Below are positions 38,849 through 50,933 of a DNA stretch of 64,000 nt, in pieces (position 1 is the stretch's first letter; the number at the start of each line of letters is the position of its first letter). The stretch comes from Rosellinia necatrix (Eukaryota; Ascomycota; Sordariomycetes; Xylariales; Xylariaceae): NCBI GenBank assembly GCA_021209875.1, contig JAGYVD010000002.1, positions 744,001 to 808,000 on the forward strand, written 5' to 3'. Under the pieces are notes generated by a model, which worked only from the letters and a program-made list of their open reading frames with translations, was not told where the DNA came from and searched no databases. The position numbers and the translations under genes are program-made.

Positions 38849-39953
38849 ATAAACATCGTACGCCGTTTTATGGCCTCAGGCCTTACTCCGAGTTTTCTCT
38901 TATAGACGGGGTACACTTTATAAAAGAAATCGATTTGCATTTTAAGTCATTAAACCCGTATATCTAAGACCGGGGTTTCAATATACTTATTGACCTGCCA
39001 CGCCAACTTCCATACTGTAACACGATGCGTACTGCTGCTGCGCATCCGTTATGCTGTCTCTTTCCCCTCCTTCTTCCGTGCATGTATACTACGTATTGTA
39101 TTACAATAACCTATGCGGGTGCATGGCGCGACACACGTTCATCCATCCAGCCAGTAATCCTCCCCGCTCTCGCCCCGTCCCAGACTGCCGGGTTATCACA
39201 CCTCAACTAGCGTCTCGTATGTATTTTTCTCCGTCATTTAGCGTTTGCTCTCAATCGGGCCGAGACGATACGTAAGAGGGGCGTTTTCGCGAGACACTGA
39301 CAGCTTTTAGTATTGAGTATTTCATTACAGCGATGACTGACTGACTGATTGGCTGGTTGACTAACTAACTGACAGGCGACAGTGTTTGACGTTACCGTAG
39401 GGCATTCCAAACGTGAATGTGCCATATCGTATATTAGGCCAAAGTTGTCCCAATACCGGTAAAAAAGATAGAGCGTGCAACATTAAGTTGCGTTGACGCC
39501 ATGCGTAGTCTGGCCAAACCCGAATTGAGGTGAGAAGAAGTAGCTTGTGCAAGCACATAGAAGAATGGATACACTTATCACAGTGAATCAACCACCTTCT
39601 CTTGCGACGACGACAGAATAAAAGTGCTGCATAGAGGTATTGATATCTTCTAAGTCTGCTCCCAAACATAGACCAGTTTAATAAGCCACGCGCCAACCGC
39701 ACCATCCTTTCATGCACCCCCATAGTCTATAAAACGTAAACCATGCCAAAAAACCACACCTCAGCACGATTGCCTTTTTCTTGATTTGTTTTAAACCAAT
39801 CGCCAAAAAGGCGTCCTGTCCCGTATGCATGTATGTATGTATGCAGACCTATATAATGCCACCGATCCGCCTCTATCCTCTCTGCTCGCCCACGTTATAA
39901 AACCATAACGGGCCCCGTGCACCAACACCCCCCCCTCCTCCCCATTCTCCCAT
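38849..39953. other. Intergenic space between convergent genes
   Basis: It holds the 3' UTRs of the ABM and lipase genes; a CTGACTGA/TTGGC short repeat occurs near 39333-39375. One ATG-started minus-strand frame of 120 codons (39361-39723) has no recognisable features and is probably chance. Confidence 0.4.
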
Positions 39954-42900
39954 CTAGTTCGTCTCATCTGACGACCACCCCCTCCCCCTCCCCCTCCCCC
40001 TCCGCAGCCCCCCCCCGCGCCCTATCCCTGTCCCTATCCCTGTCCCTATCCCGAGCCCGATCCCCTTCCGCCGCCCGCGGATGACGGCCTGCAGGGCGCG
40101 GCCGACGGCCTCGAGGTCGCCGAGGAGGGTGATGTGGCCGCGGTCGGAGCTGACGCGGCCGCCGCGCGCGAGCGCGTACCCCTCGGGCGCCATGGCCTCC
40201 TTGGCGAGCACGACGCCGTCGCCGCTGCGGAATGCGAGGTCGTCGTACGCGCCCGCCCGCCCGATCGCCTCCCGCGACCCCACGTGCGCCGCCCACACCG
40301 TCGGGATGTCCTTGCCGTAGATCACCGCCAGCGGCGGGTACCGGTTCGCCGCCGCGTGGCCTGCCTCGTGTCTCGTCTCCGCCCGGAACCGCCGCGTCGC
40401 CGTCAGCGTCCGCGCCAGGTACGCCAGGTTCCGCTCCCGCTGTCCCGCGCTGCCGGTGCCGGTGCCGGTGCTGGTGCTGGTACCGGTACTGCTGCTCTCG
40501 CTGGACAGCATTCCTATCTGCGGTGCCAGCACGCGGTCTTGCGCCACTTCCACCTTCCTCGCGACCTCGGCCAGCATTGCGCGGCTGGGCGGCGCGTTGG
40601 CTGGTGGCGTACGCATGTCGCCCGCCGTGCTGTTGCCTCTGCTTCGTAGCGGCGACGGCAATCGCTCGGATAGCTCTCGCAGCGACGGCCGGGACGTCGT
40701 GCGGGGGTTATACGCCGGGAGCGCTGGCTCGACTATCGGGAATCGGGGGTTAGTATTCCGCAAGCTGCTGGGATATTGGAAAGGCGTCAAGGAACTGATG
40801 AGCCGCGATACCGAATCTGCCGTCATAGGGTAAACGAAAGACTAAAAATACGTACTGCAAGGTGACCAAGCATATTTGGCCCATTCCTGCGGGTCATAGA
40901 AATCGACGCGGTATTCTTCCCCCGTGTGTTTGTTTATGAAGCAGAACCCGTCTTCCGGTAGGAACACGAAGCTGGTTCGTAGCGAAAAGTTGACCTGTGC
41001 CGTTAATACTTTCTCGTTGAAGAGAACGGCATCGCCGTTTCGTAGTGGGCCCACTATATAAGTAAGTTATCATTAGAACTCGTGAGCTTTGATACAGAGC
41101 GGGCTAGAATGGTGAAATGTGTTGTTGATTGGACTGGTTTATCCTCGCTAAAGAGCGAGGTGGCTTATACTGAGTGAAGAGACGTGTCCAGCAGGATCGA
41201 CAAAATAGGTCGCATCGCATCTGCGACAGAAACCCTTGATATCATCTACCTGGAGTGCAATGATCGGGATTACTTACAGACATTGATACACTAAAATCCA
41301 TAGAGTTAGCGACTATTGGTTTGACAGATGGGTTTAGGTACATACCCTTTGAGGAGTGCCTGCGTAGATTACACCGGCGAACAGCTCTGGCTGTTGATTC
41401 ACAGCATGTCGTGTAATGAGGCCACCGAGGCTGTGAGCAATGACGGTAGCGCCTCTATCCTGATGATTTACTTGATCCTGGTTCGAAGGCAGGTTCCGGA
41501 GGAACTCTATTAGCTTGTTGGAGAGCAAATGCGGACTCAAGCGCCAATCATAGCCATAATCCCAGACTCGTAATTTCCCAGTCTTGGCATTTTCACACTC
41601 CCTTAGTTTTCGAAATAGTCGTTTTGACTGTGCAAAATTTAGGGTCAGCGAGCACTATAAGCAGGAGATAACAGTCCGAAGTTTATAGGGGCTGCGCTAG
41701 AGGGAGGGGATTGAGATTTGTGTAAGGGGGAGGATAGGACCAAAATACATACAATATCTACGGGCCCTATACTCTGAAGCATCCCGGAGGAATAAATCGT
41801 CTCTTCCATTCTCTCCTCGTCTTTGGGGTCCAAGCCAACCTCAAGGTTCACTTTTCGAATGTTGAGCCCAAGTTTGACTGGAACCCAGACTTGACGCTTC
41901 GTTCTTGTAGATCGGAGTATGGAGCCTCGGTAACCTCCCATAACAACAACGTCCCCTGTTAGTGCCTCAAGGGCGCGATCCAGTTCTGAGAGGTTGCTAT
42001 CTTTGGCCTCAGTGGTCGCGACTGGTCGCGGCTGGTCGCTTTGTGAGGATTCCGAGGTTTCCAAACCAAGTAGAGGATGTTTTTTCAACGGGGTGGGTAA
42101 CATGTTGGGTATGTTAGGTAATTGTGGTAGCTGTGGTAGCTTGAATGTCGGCCTATCCCAACTATCTGTGATGGCTTTGAACCTGCTGTTCCGCTGCTCA
42201 CGAATATGATCCCATCGTTCATCGTCACCATAAGATGAGACCCTAGACAGGGAATGATAGAGCATCGACTCATCAGAAGTTGATCTTCGTATTACTCGTG
42301 GCCTGCCCGACCGGATGGATGACGGAGGGTGTGAAATAGGTTGTCCTCCTCCTGGGTAACTGACTTGATCCGTTGGGGACAAAGTGTCTTGACTTACCGG
42401 ATATCCTAAAGGGGAGTCAATTTGCTTCGATTCTACCGCACCATCGCTATAAATGACAGATAATTTAGTATCTGAATCGGTGGTCTTCGCAGCAGATGGA
42501 CCGGAGAAGAAAGAAGATAGAGATATCGACGGCAGAGCCTCGCGTAGCCTTTTGAGCGTATCTTGGCCCCCCGAAGACGATCGTTTGTGACGATTGTTAC
42601 CGAAGACAGCAGCCATAGAAGATTTGGGACCGGATTCATGATCAACTATTAATTCCTTGGGGCCAGATACCCATGGCGACGGAAATTTGCTCATATATGG
42701 CAGACCCGAGGGTAGTTGGCCAAGAGTAAACCCCCTCTGTTGGCGTGCTCGATGTGGGAGGACCGGTGCAACGGCCTCATAGCTTGATTGATCTGGAGGT
42801 AGAAGCGATTTTGAATCGATAGTTGCCACGTTTTCAGCGATGCCAAATAGTCCACCGCCTGGCAACTGATCCATTGCGGCGGCCTTTTCGGCAGCCGGGG

Positions 42901-43102
42901 TTCTGGGCAGAGTAAGTCGAGTGGCCACGGGGCTCAGCGCGGGCTGGATGAACAACTGAACATCATCCTGATCAATGTCGAGAAGCTCCTCGGCATCGTC
43001 AGACGGGGAGGCTTCGTCATCAGAAATAGTCAATGCCTGCATGTCTATGATCGGGGCCCTCGGTGATATGGCGACTGAAGCCGCAGGTGTAACTGTTACC
43101 AT
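39954..43102 (-). CDS. Alpha/beta-hydrolase lipase-like protein with disordered N-terminus
   Basis: Exons on the minus strand: 43102-41753, 41627-41346, 41290-41278 (13 nt), 41053-40856, 40816-39954; 2706 nt, 901 aa, all frames consistent. The first ~370 residues are disordered and Ser/Pro-rich. The hydrolase part begins at VVVMGGYRGSIL. The nucleophile elbow is in ATVIAHSLGGLITRH (G/A-x-S-x-G), and RVWDYGYDWRLSPHLL is characteristic of fungal LCAT/lipase-like proteins of this type. The 13-nt exon supplies the join GTPQR-CINVLGPLRNGD, which matches the conserved PxxxxxNxLGPLRNGD region I recall from homologues. The candidate catalytic His is in TRFRAETRHEAGH-like sequence or later (GHITLLGD); GHITLLGD near the end looks likelier. 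The C-terminus is a Gly/Arg-rich repeat tail. The last intron (40817-40855) is only 39 nt. The true initiator is the ATG at 43102. Confidence 0.85.
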
Positions 43103-44801
43103 GGTGTCCAATTAGACAGGACCGCGGATGCTTGCCAATAAATTGTGGTAATAGGGACCGGCATATATTTAACGGGGTATAATAGCACGACACGGAGCAG
43201 AAGCACCTGCGTGTGGCCGTGTGTGTTACCCTCCCCGGCTGGCAGCTTGGGGGCCGGATCGCCGGATCGGCTAGTGACACTGAAGGATATACTAGGAGAG
43301 CTCCCAGCCCGTTTGCTAACTGTTCACTAACTAGTTTGCCGGGAGGAAGGGAAGCGAAGAGAAAGAGCGAGTAAGTAGGGTTGGGCCAATATTCTTCATC
43401 GCGTTATTAAGATTAGCGAAAAAAAAAAAGCTAGGTAATTAAGTCAAATAGATATGTGTATACATGGTCCACTTACACGGGCTGAAGTGAGGCCGGTATT
43501 GTATAACTAGTATGGAGTCTCGCCTGAGGGTGCAGGCATTCGGTATTATTAGTCTAGGTTCATTGCTTTTTCTATGTTGGAAATGACATGCTAATACAAA
43601 AAATAAAGGTCGAGTCGTGGTAATTACGAACCCGGTGTAAGAAGAGCGGAATGAAGAGCCTGTCGAGGAATGAAGAAGTTGATTAAGACATAGGGTGTTC
43701 TATTATTATCGTCGTTACTCGCTGCTGGTTTGGGTGTTAGTAGCGTACTGTGGTACTACCTACGTAGATGCATGAGAAATGCCTGCTACCTACTAACGAG
43801 TTGTCGACAAGTATGCGCCGAGTATGTGTACCACAATAACTACCTACCTAAGGTAGCACAATGTGCCCCCAACCTTGTGCTAGGTGCAGTGTACTGGGTA
43901 CATGGTCTTGCCGTAGTGAGACTAGCGACCAGACGATACCGGAAATTCCGTAGTGGACACAGCCACGCCCTGTGCTTCGAACTCCCAAGGACAGACCAAG
44001 GACATGCAGATGGTGAGATCCCCGCCGTTGTCGTGCATGCGAAAGTTGTTGCCTAAGGCAAGTAAGTATCTCACCTTACCCGGATGGTGTGAAATGGCCG
44101 ATCGATTTGGAAATCCGCAGCTTTGTCTGAGCTTGCCATCATTCGTCGGCAGCGTTGCGGCGTATGGAGAGAACCTGAGAGAATTTGAGAGGGCTTAAGT
44201 AAGGAAGCGGAACAGCTGCTGCTTCCAACGCCGTCTTTTGACGTCATGATTGAACCCAATCGGTACTTGTACCGCTACGAAGTACCTGCATACATATATA
44301 CATACATATATACATACATATTTGACTTTTAGCGAGTCATTTTAGGTGCATTAGAGCTATCTCGGCGAGAACGATATGCACTAATGGCAGGCACATGGGC
44401 ACTCCCATATCCGGAGATTAGTGCTGGATAGGCATGTCCCAAGGAGGGTTTATCTGGCGCTGACATGAGCGTCGATATCGTCGATTGCATGAACCAATCA
44501 CTCATGGATACGCAATTTATAATATGCATATATGCTAGATAATACACATACTTCGAGTTGAATGGTCCTTATTCAGCACTTGCCCCAGGTGTGATAGTAT
44601 ACAAGGTTAGAGGTAGTTATTGTTACGTTGATTGCTTTTCGCAATCTTTTTCGTATAGGCCCCAATAAAAACGCCACTCAGAAAAGGTACCTACTTAGTA
44701 TACACACAGCTTAGGTACCTAGTTAATGCCTCCCCACCCTTGGGAAAACACTCAATAAGCCTATGCCTATGCCCTTCGTCGTAGAGCTCCAACCAACTGA
44801 A
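43103..44801. other. Intergenic region of 1.7 kb
   Basis: Upstream of the lipase gene and downstream of the GST gene. It contains an A-run (43421-43430), scattered TACCTA motifs (43750-43855) and an ACATATATACAT repeat (44289-44322). No gene was seen. Confidence 0.4.
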
Positions 44802-45753
44802 TTAGAAGTCAACCCCCAAGCTGGAGTCGATTTCGTTGATTTTTGCGACGGCGTTCTTATAGCCAGGCTCTGACTGTAGTCGGTCGATGTAGGCGTACAA
44901 CTTGGGATAAACGGCCTTAGGGCCACCGGCCGGCCACGGGCCAAATTCCGCGACCTAGATTTCGAGCGATCAATAATCGAATGCTTACTAACGGATCCGG
45001 GCTGGCGGGGTGCTTACCTTATCCTTGACGGAAACCAGGCCGAAGCTAAGCAAGACATCGGCCGACGTCAGGTTCTTGCCGCATAAGAAGTCGCCCTCAG
45101 ACGTCTCCAGTTGCTTCTCGAGGAATGCAAGCTGCGTCTTTAGGTTGGGCAGAACGAAGGACGTCAGGATCTGGTTTGCCACCATGGACGTGATGGGGCG
45201 AATGAAGAAGGGGATTTTGTTGGATTTCAACATCCCAATGACCACGGCCATCATCAACGTCGACATGAAGGACCCCTCGACAAAATGTAGCGTGTACTGC
45301 CAGCGCATCCACTCCACCGTCTCGCCGCCGGCCTTACCCTCCTGTCCGTCGCGCCAGCGCTTCGGCGCCATAGTCGTCTCCTGACCGAAGTGTTCGCTGA
45401 GATATTGCGTGATGAAGCCACTCTCCGCCAAGATGATGGGCTCCGACGACGGCCCAGACGGCGTGATGGAGACCAGGGGAGATTTCCCAAGGGGATGGAT
45501 CTTCTTCAGCTCCGGCGGTGCGAGCATGTTGCTGCCGCGACGAAACGTCTTGATCTCATAATCGACCTTGAGTTCTTCGAGCAACCAGAGGATATTCTGG
45601 GCGCGAGACTTTTCAAGCCTACGGCACGGATTAATATCCAAGTTACGAGATTCATGATACCAACTACACAGCATCGGGCGATGACGTAGGAGGAAGCAGG
45701 TAGGTAGGTAGCTCTTACCAGTACAGGGTAACTTTGGGTGATTCTCCTGCCAT
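44802..45753 (-). CDS. Glutathione S-transferase (Gtt1-like)
   Basis: Exons on the minus strand: 45753-45719 (35 nt), 45618-45018, 44954-44802; introns of 100 and 63 nt; 262 aa. The N-terminal thioredoxin fold is MAGESPKVTLYWLEKSRAQN, then the cis-Pro region HPLGKSPLV and the glutathione-contacting Glu-Ser in ILAESGFITQYL. The C-terminal all-helical domain has the conserved N-capping/DVLLSF segment LTSADVLLSFGL. The arrangement matches yeast Gtt1-type fungal GSTs, which conjugate glutathione to electrophiles and lipid peroxides, often at membranes. It is divergent from the complex I subunit gene, with 492 bp between the two starts. The stop is TAA at 44802. Confidence 0.92.
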
Positions 45754-46245
45754 CTTGTCTGAGGATGTTTGGATGAAAACGGGGGTGAGAGTAGAAATCA
45801 AACTCGGGGCATCAGACGAGTTTAAATGCAGATTTACCTCGGTCGAAGTGTAAATTACTATCGCTTACCTAGGCACGTATCCTATTGTCGTCAGAGATAT
45901 CAATGCATTTTGCCTACCACCGTCCAAGCGATGCCGAGGTACAACGGTCGATAGCGCACCAGACCCAGACTAGAGGCTCTTGTAGATAACTTACAGTCGT
46001 TGCCAACATACCGCCAAGGAAAAAGTGGAACAACCTTACCTTCCACCAACTCAGGAGGCTTGGGATTAGACCGGTGGCGCAGCACAAGTTTCAAGCCACA
46101 CCTTTAACTAACGCTCAACGCCAGCTCCCCAAGAGCGAGCTCAATTGAGTTGTCGGACATTCCGCGATTCAATCGTCGACAGCCCACCTTCGACCAATAA
46201 CGACCAACAAATTACAACAGTCCGGCAACTCGCCTCTCTGTCAAG
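45754..46245. promoter_or_regulatory. Divergent promoter region, GST / NDUFB4
   Basis: This 492-bp space must hold both promoters. No TATA box or clear operator was identified; a CAAT-like CCAAT on the minus strand and GGC-rich patches are too common to weigh. Confidence 0.35.
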
Positions 46246-46880
46246 ATGGGTGGTCTACAGCACTACCGTACGTCGCAAAGCAACCGGTGGCTCGCAGCCA
46301 ATGGCCCGCAACCAGCGTCCCCTTCCGCTCGCACGCAGCAAGCGAGAACGGGCGCACCTCGCTAACCTAGTCGTCACAGGCATGGCCATGGATCCGGCGA
46401 TCCAAAAGCTGGGGAGTACGTAACGAACCCCCTCTCTCAATCGGGGCGCCGGCCCATTACCGTTTTGTCCCTCGGGAATACACGGGGCGTTGCGTTGCCA
46501 CGCCGAGAATCCCGCGCCGACGAATGCCAGGAAACCGGGACGACGAGAACCTGCCGCTAACCAGCCCCAACAGCCATGACCACGAACCGACACAAGTACT
46601 TCCGCTGGTCCAAGAGAACCGCCGGCATCACCGTGATGTTCACCGTCCTCATGCCCTCCATCCTCGGCGTTATCGCCTACAACACAGACGTAAGAGCCAT
46701 CCCGACGGCGGGAGGGGGAGGGGGGAGGGGGAGCGAAGCCTCCACCCTCCCACTCTCCCTCCCTTCTACACCTCTACCCGCCTTGCTTTTGTTATATAAC
46801 CGAGCTAACAGGTTTTTTTTTTCCAGGGGAAATTCGATTTACGGGGGAAGAGGAAAGGAGATTCAGTCTACGAATACTAA
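46246..46880 (+). CDS. Mitochondrial complex I accessory subunit, NDUFB4-type
   Basis: Four exons: 46246-46267 (22 nt), 46380-46415 (36 nt), 46574-46689, 46827-46880; 228 nt, 75 aa. The joined protein begins MGGLQHYRMAMDPAIQKLG, continues through NRHKYFRWSKRTAGITVMF, has one transmembrane helix (VMFTVLMPSILGVIAYNTD) and ends GKFDLRGKRKGDSVYEY. This matches the fungal NADH:ubiquinone oxidoreductase B4/B15-type subunit: a short single-span protein of the membrane arm, with PAIQK and the basic C-terminus ending in YEY conserved. Intron phases differ (1, 1, 0), and every junction has GT...AG and a plausible branch (for example GCTAAC before 46379). A GA dinucleotide repeat lies in its 3' region (46960-46990). 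Confidence 0.9.
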
Positions 46881-46956
46881 ACGGGAAAGGGAGAAGGCGG
46901 CTGGGGGAGAGAAAGGCCGCTTGCCGAGAAATATGAAGCATTATTCCCTTTTGTAC

Positions 46957-46992
<36 letters not shown>

Positions 46993-47754
46993 GAAACCTC
47001 GGTCGATTCGCCTGCCATTCTGTGGAGTATCTAAACTCGGAAGAGAAAGAAACGAAACGAAGAAAACCGGCAGACTCCATGTGCTTCGTTTTGTGTCCCC
47101 TTTAAACGCTGAGTTGTCGGATGAGGTTGTTGGTTTGAATATACCACGATAGTATACTACGACACCTATTTATGAAAGGGAACTGTAGTCGAGTTGGAAT
47201 CGGTTGTGAGACGTGGTGACCAGTAGCACCATGGAGCGTTAGCCATTGAGAATATGGGATGGATATGGATCGATACCGCCTATCGCGTAGGGGTATCTAA
47301 GTTCCAATTGGTCAAGATAGTCTAACTCGTTACCCCTAGACTAAACTCCTCATTTTAACACTTCTATCTTTGTCTCTCTCTTTCCTTCCCGTTGAGCGTC
47401 AACCTAGGAAGCCTCTTAGGCGCATTAGTCGATATGGGGGGATTATAGCCGCCTCGTAGCACATATATTCCGTACTGTGCCTCTCATCCTAGACCTAGTT
47501 TTGGCCGAGTACCATTCACCGGCGCCGCATTTCCCCCATCTCGCTCGCTTTTAAGATATAGCCCCCCCTTCACCCGCGTTCGCTAAGCGACTTTTTAACC
47601 GGCGGTGTGGGGTCCGCGTAGGCTCAAAGACTTCCAACCATCTTGGAACCACGCTATGTGTCCCCATCATGATGGCATATGTGCCATAACTGCCGATGCT
47701 GCCTAAATCATAGTGCTCTCGCTGCTCGCTGGATATATTCGACGTCGTATTTTC
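46881..47754. other. Intergenic space between convergent genes
   Basis: The 3' UTRs of NDUFB4 and SAP18. A (GA)n tract occupies 46960-46990. No gene was seen. Confidence 0.4.
46960..46990. repeat. (AG)n microsatellite
   Basis: Uninterrupted AG dinucleotides of about fifteen copies, 80 bp after the NDUFB4 stop. Confidence 0.95.
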
Positions 47755-48627
47755 TCAAAACCGGCCCCTGTTTCTCGGCGGACCGCCCGACGGCATATCC
47801 GGTAGTTTCTCTCCTCTCCTCCACTCACCCGCGGGCACCGCGCTCCTAGAGCCACGGGAGCCGAAGTGTTCGTATCCGGCCCTCCCACCCGCAGCCCCCC
47901 GGCCCCTGCCGTGGCGTGGAAACGGTGCGTCGCGGTCGCGGTCGCGGTCCCTATCGCGCGCGGGGCCGTCGGGGGCGCGCCCGACGGCGAGCCTCGACTC
48001 ACCGGCGCCGGTGCCGCGGCCCATGCGCGCACTCGAGGCCGGGGCGACGGAGCCGTCAGGCAGAGGCGGCAGGATGGCGCACGAGACGTAATCGCCGACG
48101 ACGAAGCGCGCGTCGCCCAGCGTCTTGCCGGGATCCGTGTCGCCGAGGGTCGGGCCGGCGTCGTCATCAGCGTCGAAGTCGGCGCCCAGGTCGGCGTCGA
48201 AGTCGACGTCCTCCGGGCTCAGCCCCGGCCCGCCGTCGCCGATCACCACGCTGCCGAGCTCCTTCACCGTGTACTTGCTCGTCGACGAGGCCGCCGCACC
48301 CCGCGTGTCTTGGAAGATGAGCCGGAAGGCGAGGCGCGTGCCGATCGCGGTCTCGGGCAGCAGCCGGTCGTCGGCCGCCGCGATGTGCTGCGCGAGCTCC
48401 CCCAGCGTGCAGTCCGGCCAGGTGTGCAGGGTGAGGTATGGCGGGAGCGAGCCCGTGGAGAACTCGTCCGGCCTAGGCCCGTGCAGTCTTTGTTAGGTGT
48501 CCGTTGCTGAATCCAGGTCTAGCCCGCTGGGGACGGATCGAGGGCACGGGAGGGTGACGAACCTGTGAAATGCGCCTGTCCTGTAGAATAGTTGCAGCGC
48601 AAAGGGCGACGTTGTCTGGCGATCCAT
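47755..48627 (-). CDS. SAP18, Sin3-associated polypeptide / ASAP complex subunit
   Basis: Exon 1 48627-48563, intron 48473-48562 (90 nt), exon 2 48472-47755; 260 aa. The joined protein begins MDRQTTSPFALQLFYRTGAF and continues HRPDEFSTGSLPPYLTLHTW, PDCTLGELAQHI, AFRLIFQDTRG, KELGSVVIGDGG and ARFVVGDYVSCAILPP: the ubiquitin-like SAP18 fold in full. SAP18 links the Sin3 histone deacetylase complex and, with RNPS1 and Acinus, the splicing-dependent ASAP complex. An acidic insertion (PEDVDFDADLGADFDADDD) interrupts the last part of the domain. The C-terminus is disordered with four Arg-Asp pairs (DRDRDRDRD) and Gly/Arg-rich sequence, as in splicing-related proteins. A GGTGAGT in the tail region could be a real donor, so the C-terminal end is less certain. 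It is divergent from prp18. Confidence 0.88.
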
Positions 48628-49316
48628 GGCGGATGTGTTTCAACGCAAGGTAGGCTCTTCGGAGGTTGACCACAACGACGAACAGGCAATGCGCCCGGCT
48701 CAGGTCATGGCTCGTCGCGACCTACTAGCCTCATTCAGGGTTTCGCAAGTGACGTATATTGGCAACCAGGACCAGACCGAAGCCGTTTTAATCGTGGCAG
48801 GAGTAGAAAAGCCTGTACAGGGAGAGCGTATATTGGGGGGGTCACTCGATCTGGTACAAATGGTCATGGATTGGTGGTGAGATAAGAGCGGGCTGGTGAA
48901 CATGAAGATGCATGTTAATGCAATGAGCGAAGATAACTACAAGCATCCTGGAAGCATCAATGTGGGGGCGACCGCCATGCCCCTTCCCCGGTCCGCTGGC
49001 CACTAGTGCACTCTAGCGCGCCTACCCAGCAGGTCGGGGCTTGGCACGCCAGCCTCCGATAGCTTTTCCGGGTTTTAAGATTCAAGATTATTATTAGCTG
49101 CATCGTTTATTCTTCCATCTCAACCACCCGACCAGACAAACACCCCCATAAACACCGACCCTGTTTACCGGCGGAACCCCGCAAGAAACATCACGAAACC
49201 CCTCCAGTAAAGCATCGCCGGCACAAACCGATAACCACAAACCCCATCCCATAACCCGTCGTCACCTTTGCCGGCCCCACCCACCACCAGCTCGCTCGCC
49301 TGCAAGAGAAGCCAAG
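48628..49316. promoter_or_regulatory. Divergent promoter region, SAP18 / prp18
   Basis: It separates two genes of RNA-processing character. No TATA box was found; the half near prp18 is C/A-rich. No other gene was recognised in its short frames. Confidence 0.35.
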
Positions 49317-50067
49317 ATGGACTTCGCGGCGTTGATGTCCAAAGAGATCGCGAAAGCGAAGCCGGCAGCCGACGACGACAGCAATAACAACAACAACAAC
49401 AACACAAACAAAGACAAGAAGTACATCCGGCGCGCCGAGGCCGAGGCGCAGCGCGAGGCGTCCTACCGCGCGGAGCAGGCGGCGCTCGAGGCGAAGCGGG
49501 CGGCGCGGGCGGCCTCGAAGCGGCAGCGCGAGGAGGAGGAGGCGGCGGAGTCGGCGGCGCGCGAGGAGCGGCGGCGGGCGCTGGCCGAGGCGACGCGGCG
49601 GCGGCGCGAGGAGGCAGCGGCGGAGGAGGAGCGGCGGCGTCGGAAGCGGCTGGGCCTGCCCGAGGTCAAGGCCTCAACTAGTAATAATAATAATAATAAC
49701 AACACTGACGACGACGAAGAAGAGGGGGAAGAGGAGGAGAAGGATATCCCCGACGAGGAGATTTCCGATAGGCTGCGGGCGCTCGGCGAGCCCGCGGTGC
49801 TCTTCGGCGAGACGCGGCGCGCGCGGCGCAGGCGGCTGCGGCGCCTCGCGACCGTCGTGACGGCCGGCCCGATCCCCACCACCCTGCGGCTCGTCGACGA
49901 GGCCGACATGAAGGTCCCCCCGGCCGACGCCGTGCCGCGCGACCGGGCCGGCCGGCGCTACCTCTTCCGGCAGCTGGCGTCGTACTTCACCATGGTGTTG
50001 CGCGAGTGGGAGGTGGCCCTGGCGCGCGAGCGCGCGGACGAGAAGGAGAGACAACAGCACCAACAGC

Positions 50068-50104
<37 letters not shown>

Positions 50105-50495
50105 GGGAGAGACGTTCGCGAGCAAGGCCGCCGTCAACGCCATGGTCTCGAGCCGCGCCAACATGGTCCCCTTGTTCCGCAAGTTCGAGAGCGGCGACCT
50201 CGACGACGACATCCTCAAGCCCATCGTCGAGATCGTCCAGGCCGCCCAGGAGCGCCGCTACGTCGACGCCAACGACGGCTACCTGCGCCTGAGCATCGGA
50301 AAGGCCGCCTGGCCCATCGGTGTTACCATGGTGGGCATCCACGAGCGAAGCGCGCGTGAAAAGCTGCATAATGGGGAGAGAGGGCACGTCATGGGTGACG
50401 AAGTTACGAGAAAGTACCTCCAGAGTATCAAGAGGTGCTTGACATTTGCCCAGGTACGCTGGCCTCCAGAAGATATTAGACAACTGATGGGTTAG
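49317..50495 (+). CDS. prp18: Pre-mRNA splicing factor Prp18
   Basis: Intronless, 392 aa; acts in the second catalytic step of splicing, stabilising U5 contact with the exons together with Slu7. Order: MDFAALMSKEI N-terminus, poly-Asn (about 23-29), a long Arg/Glu/Ala helix, a second poly-Asn tract, an acidic patch, the splicing-factor motif EEISDRLRALGEPAVLFGE (about 147-165; also found in Prp4), then the Prp18 domain (about 215-380) with AVNAMVSSRANMVPLFRKFE and, near the end, GKAAWPIGVTMVGIHERSAR, the conserved Prp18 signature loop. A poly-Gln run (about 245-262) interrupts the start of the domain. The ATG at 49317 is the first in the frame and gives the usual N-terminus. The stop is TAG. 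Confidence 0.95.
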
Positions 50496-50933
50496 GCGAA
50501 TTGTAAATTATAGCAATGAGCATTTGTGATTACCGTTCAGCTTCTAATATTACCTGTCTATGACAAGCTTGCGTCTCTAGCAGGCATCGCATTGATACCA
50601 TTTCCTCAGCCCCTCCTAGTAAGCACAACTCAGCGGTTTGACCTGCCCGGCCCAAATGATCATTTCGACTCAGAGTCTAGCCTTTCGCTATCTCTGCGTC
50701 GTCTTCCGACTCTTGATCGCGTGATTTCTCGTCGTCATAGCACCATCGTCCCCCGGTTTATTTTTTTTTTCAGGATCCGTCTATATCCCAACTCAAGAGC
50801 GCCAGCGTCTTTGGCATTTTCTTGCCATTCAACGCCATCTCTTTCCTCTCTGTCTCTGTTGCTCTCTTTGGCCCTTCTTTGGGTCACTTGCCATTTGATG
50901 CTCTTCAATCCGCAGCCTCCGTATCTCGTTTTT
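50496..50933. other. Intergenic space between convergent genes
   Basis: The 3' UTRs of prp18 and csn1, T-rich near 50759-50770. No gene was seen. Confidence 0.4.

Noticed and set aside
39361..39723. ATG-started minus-strand ORF of 120 codons
   Set aside because: No domain, signal peptide or conserved pattern, and it lies where 3' UTRs of convergent genes are expected.
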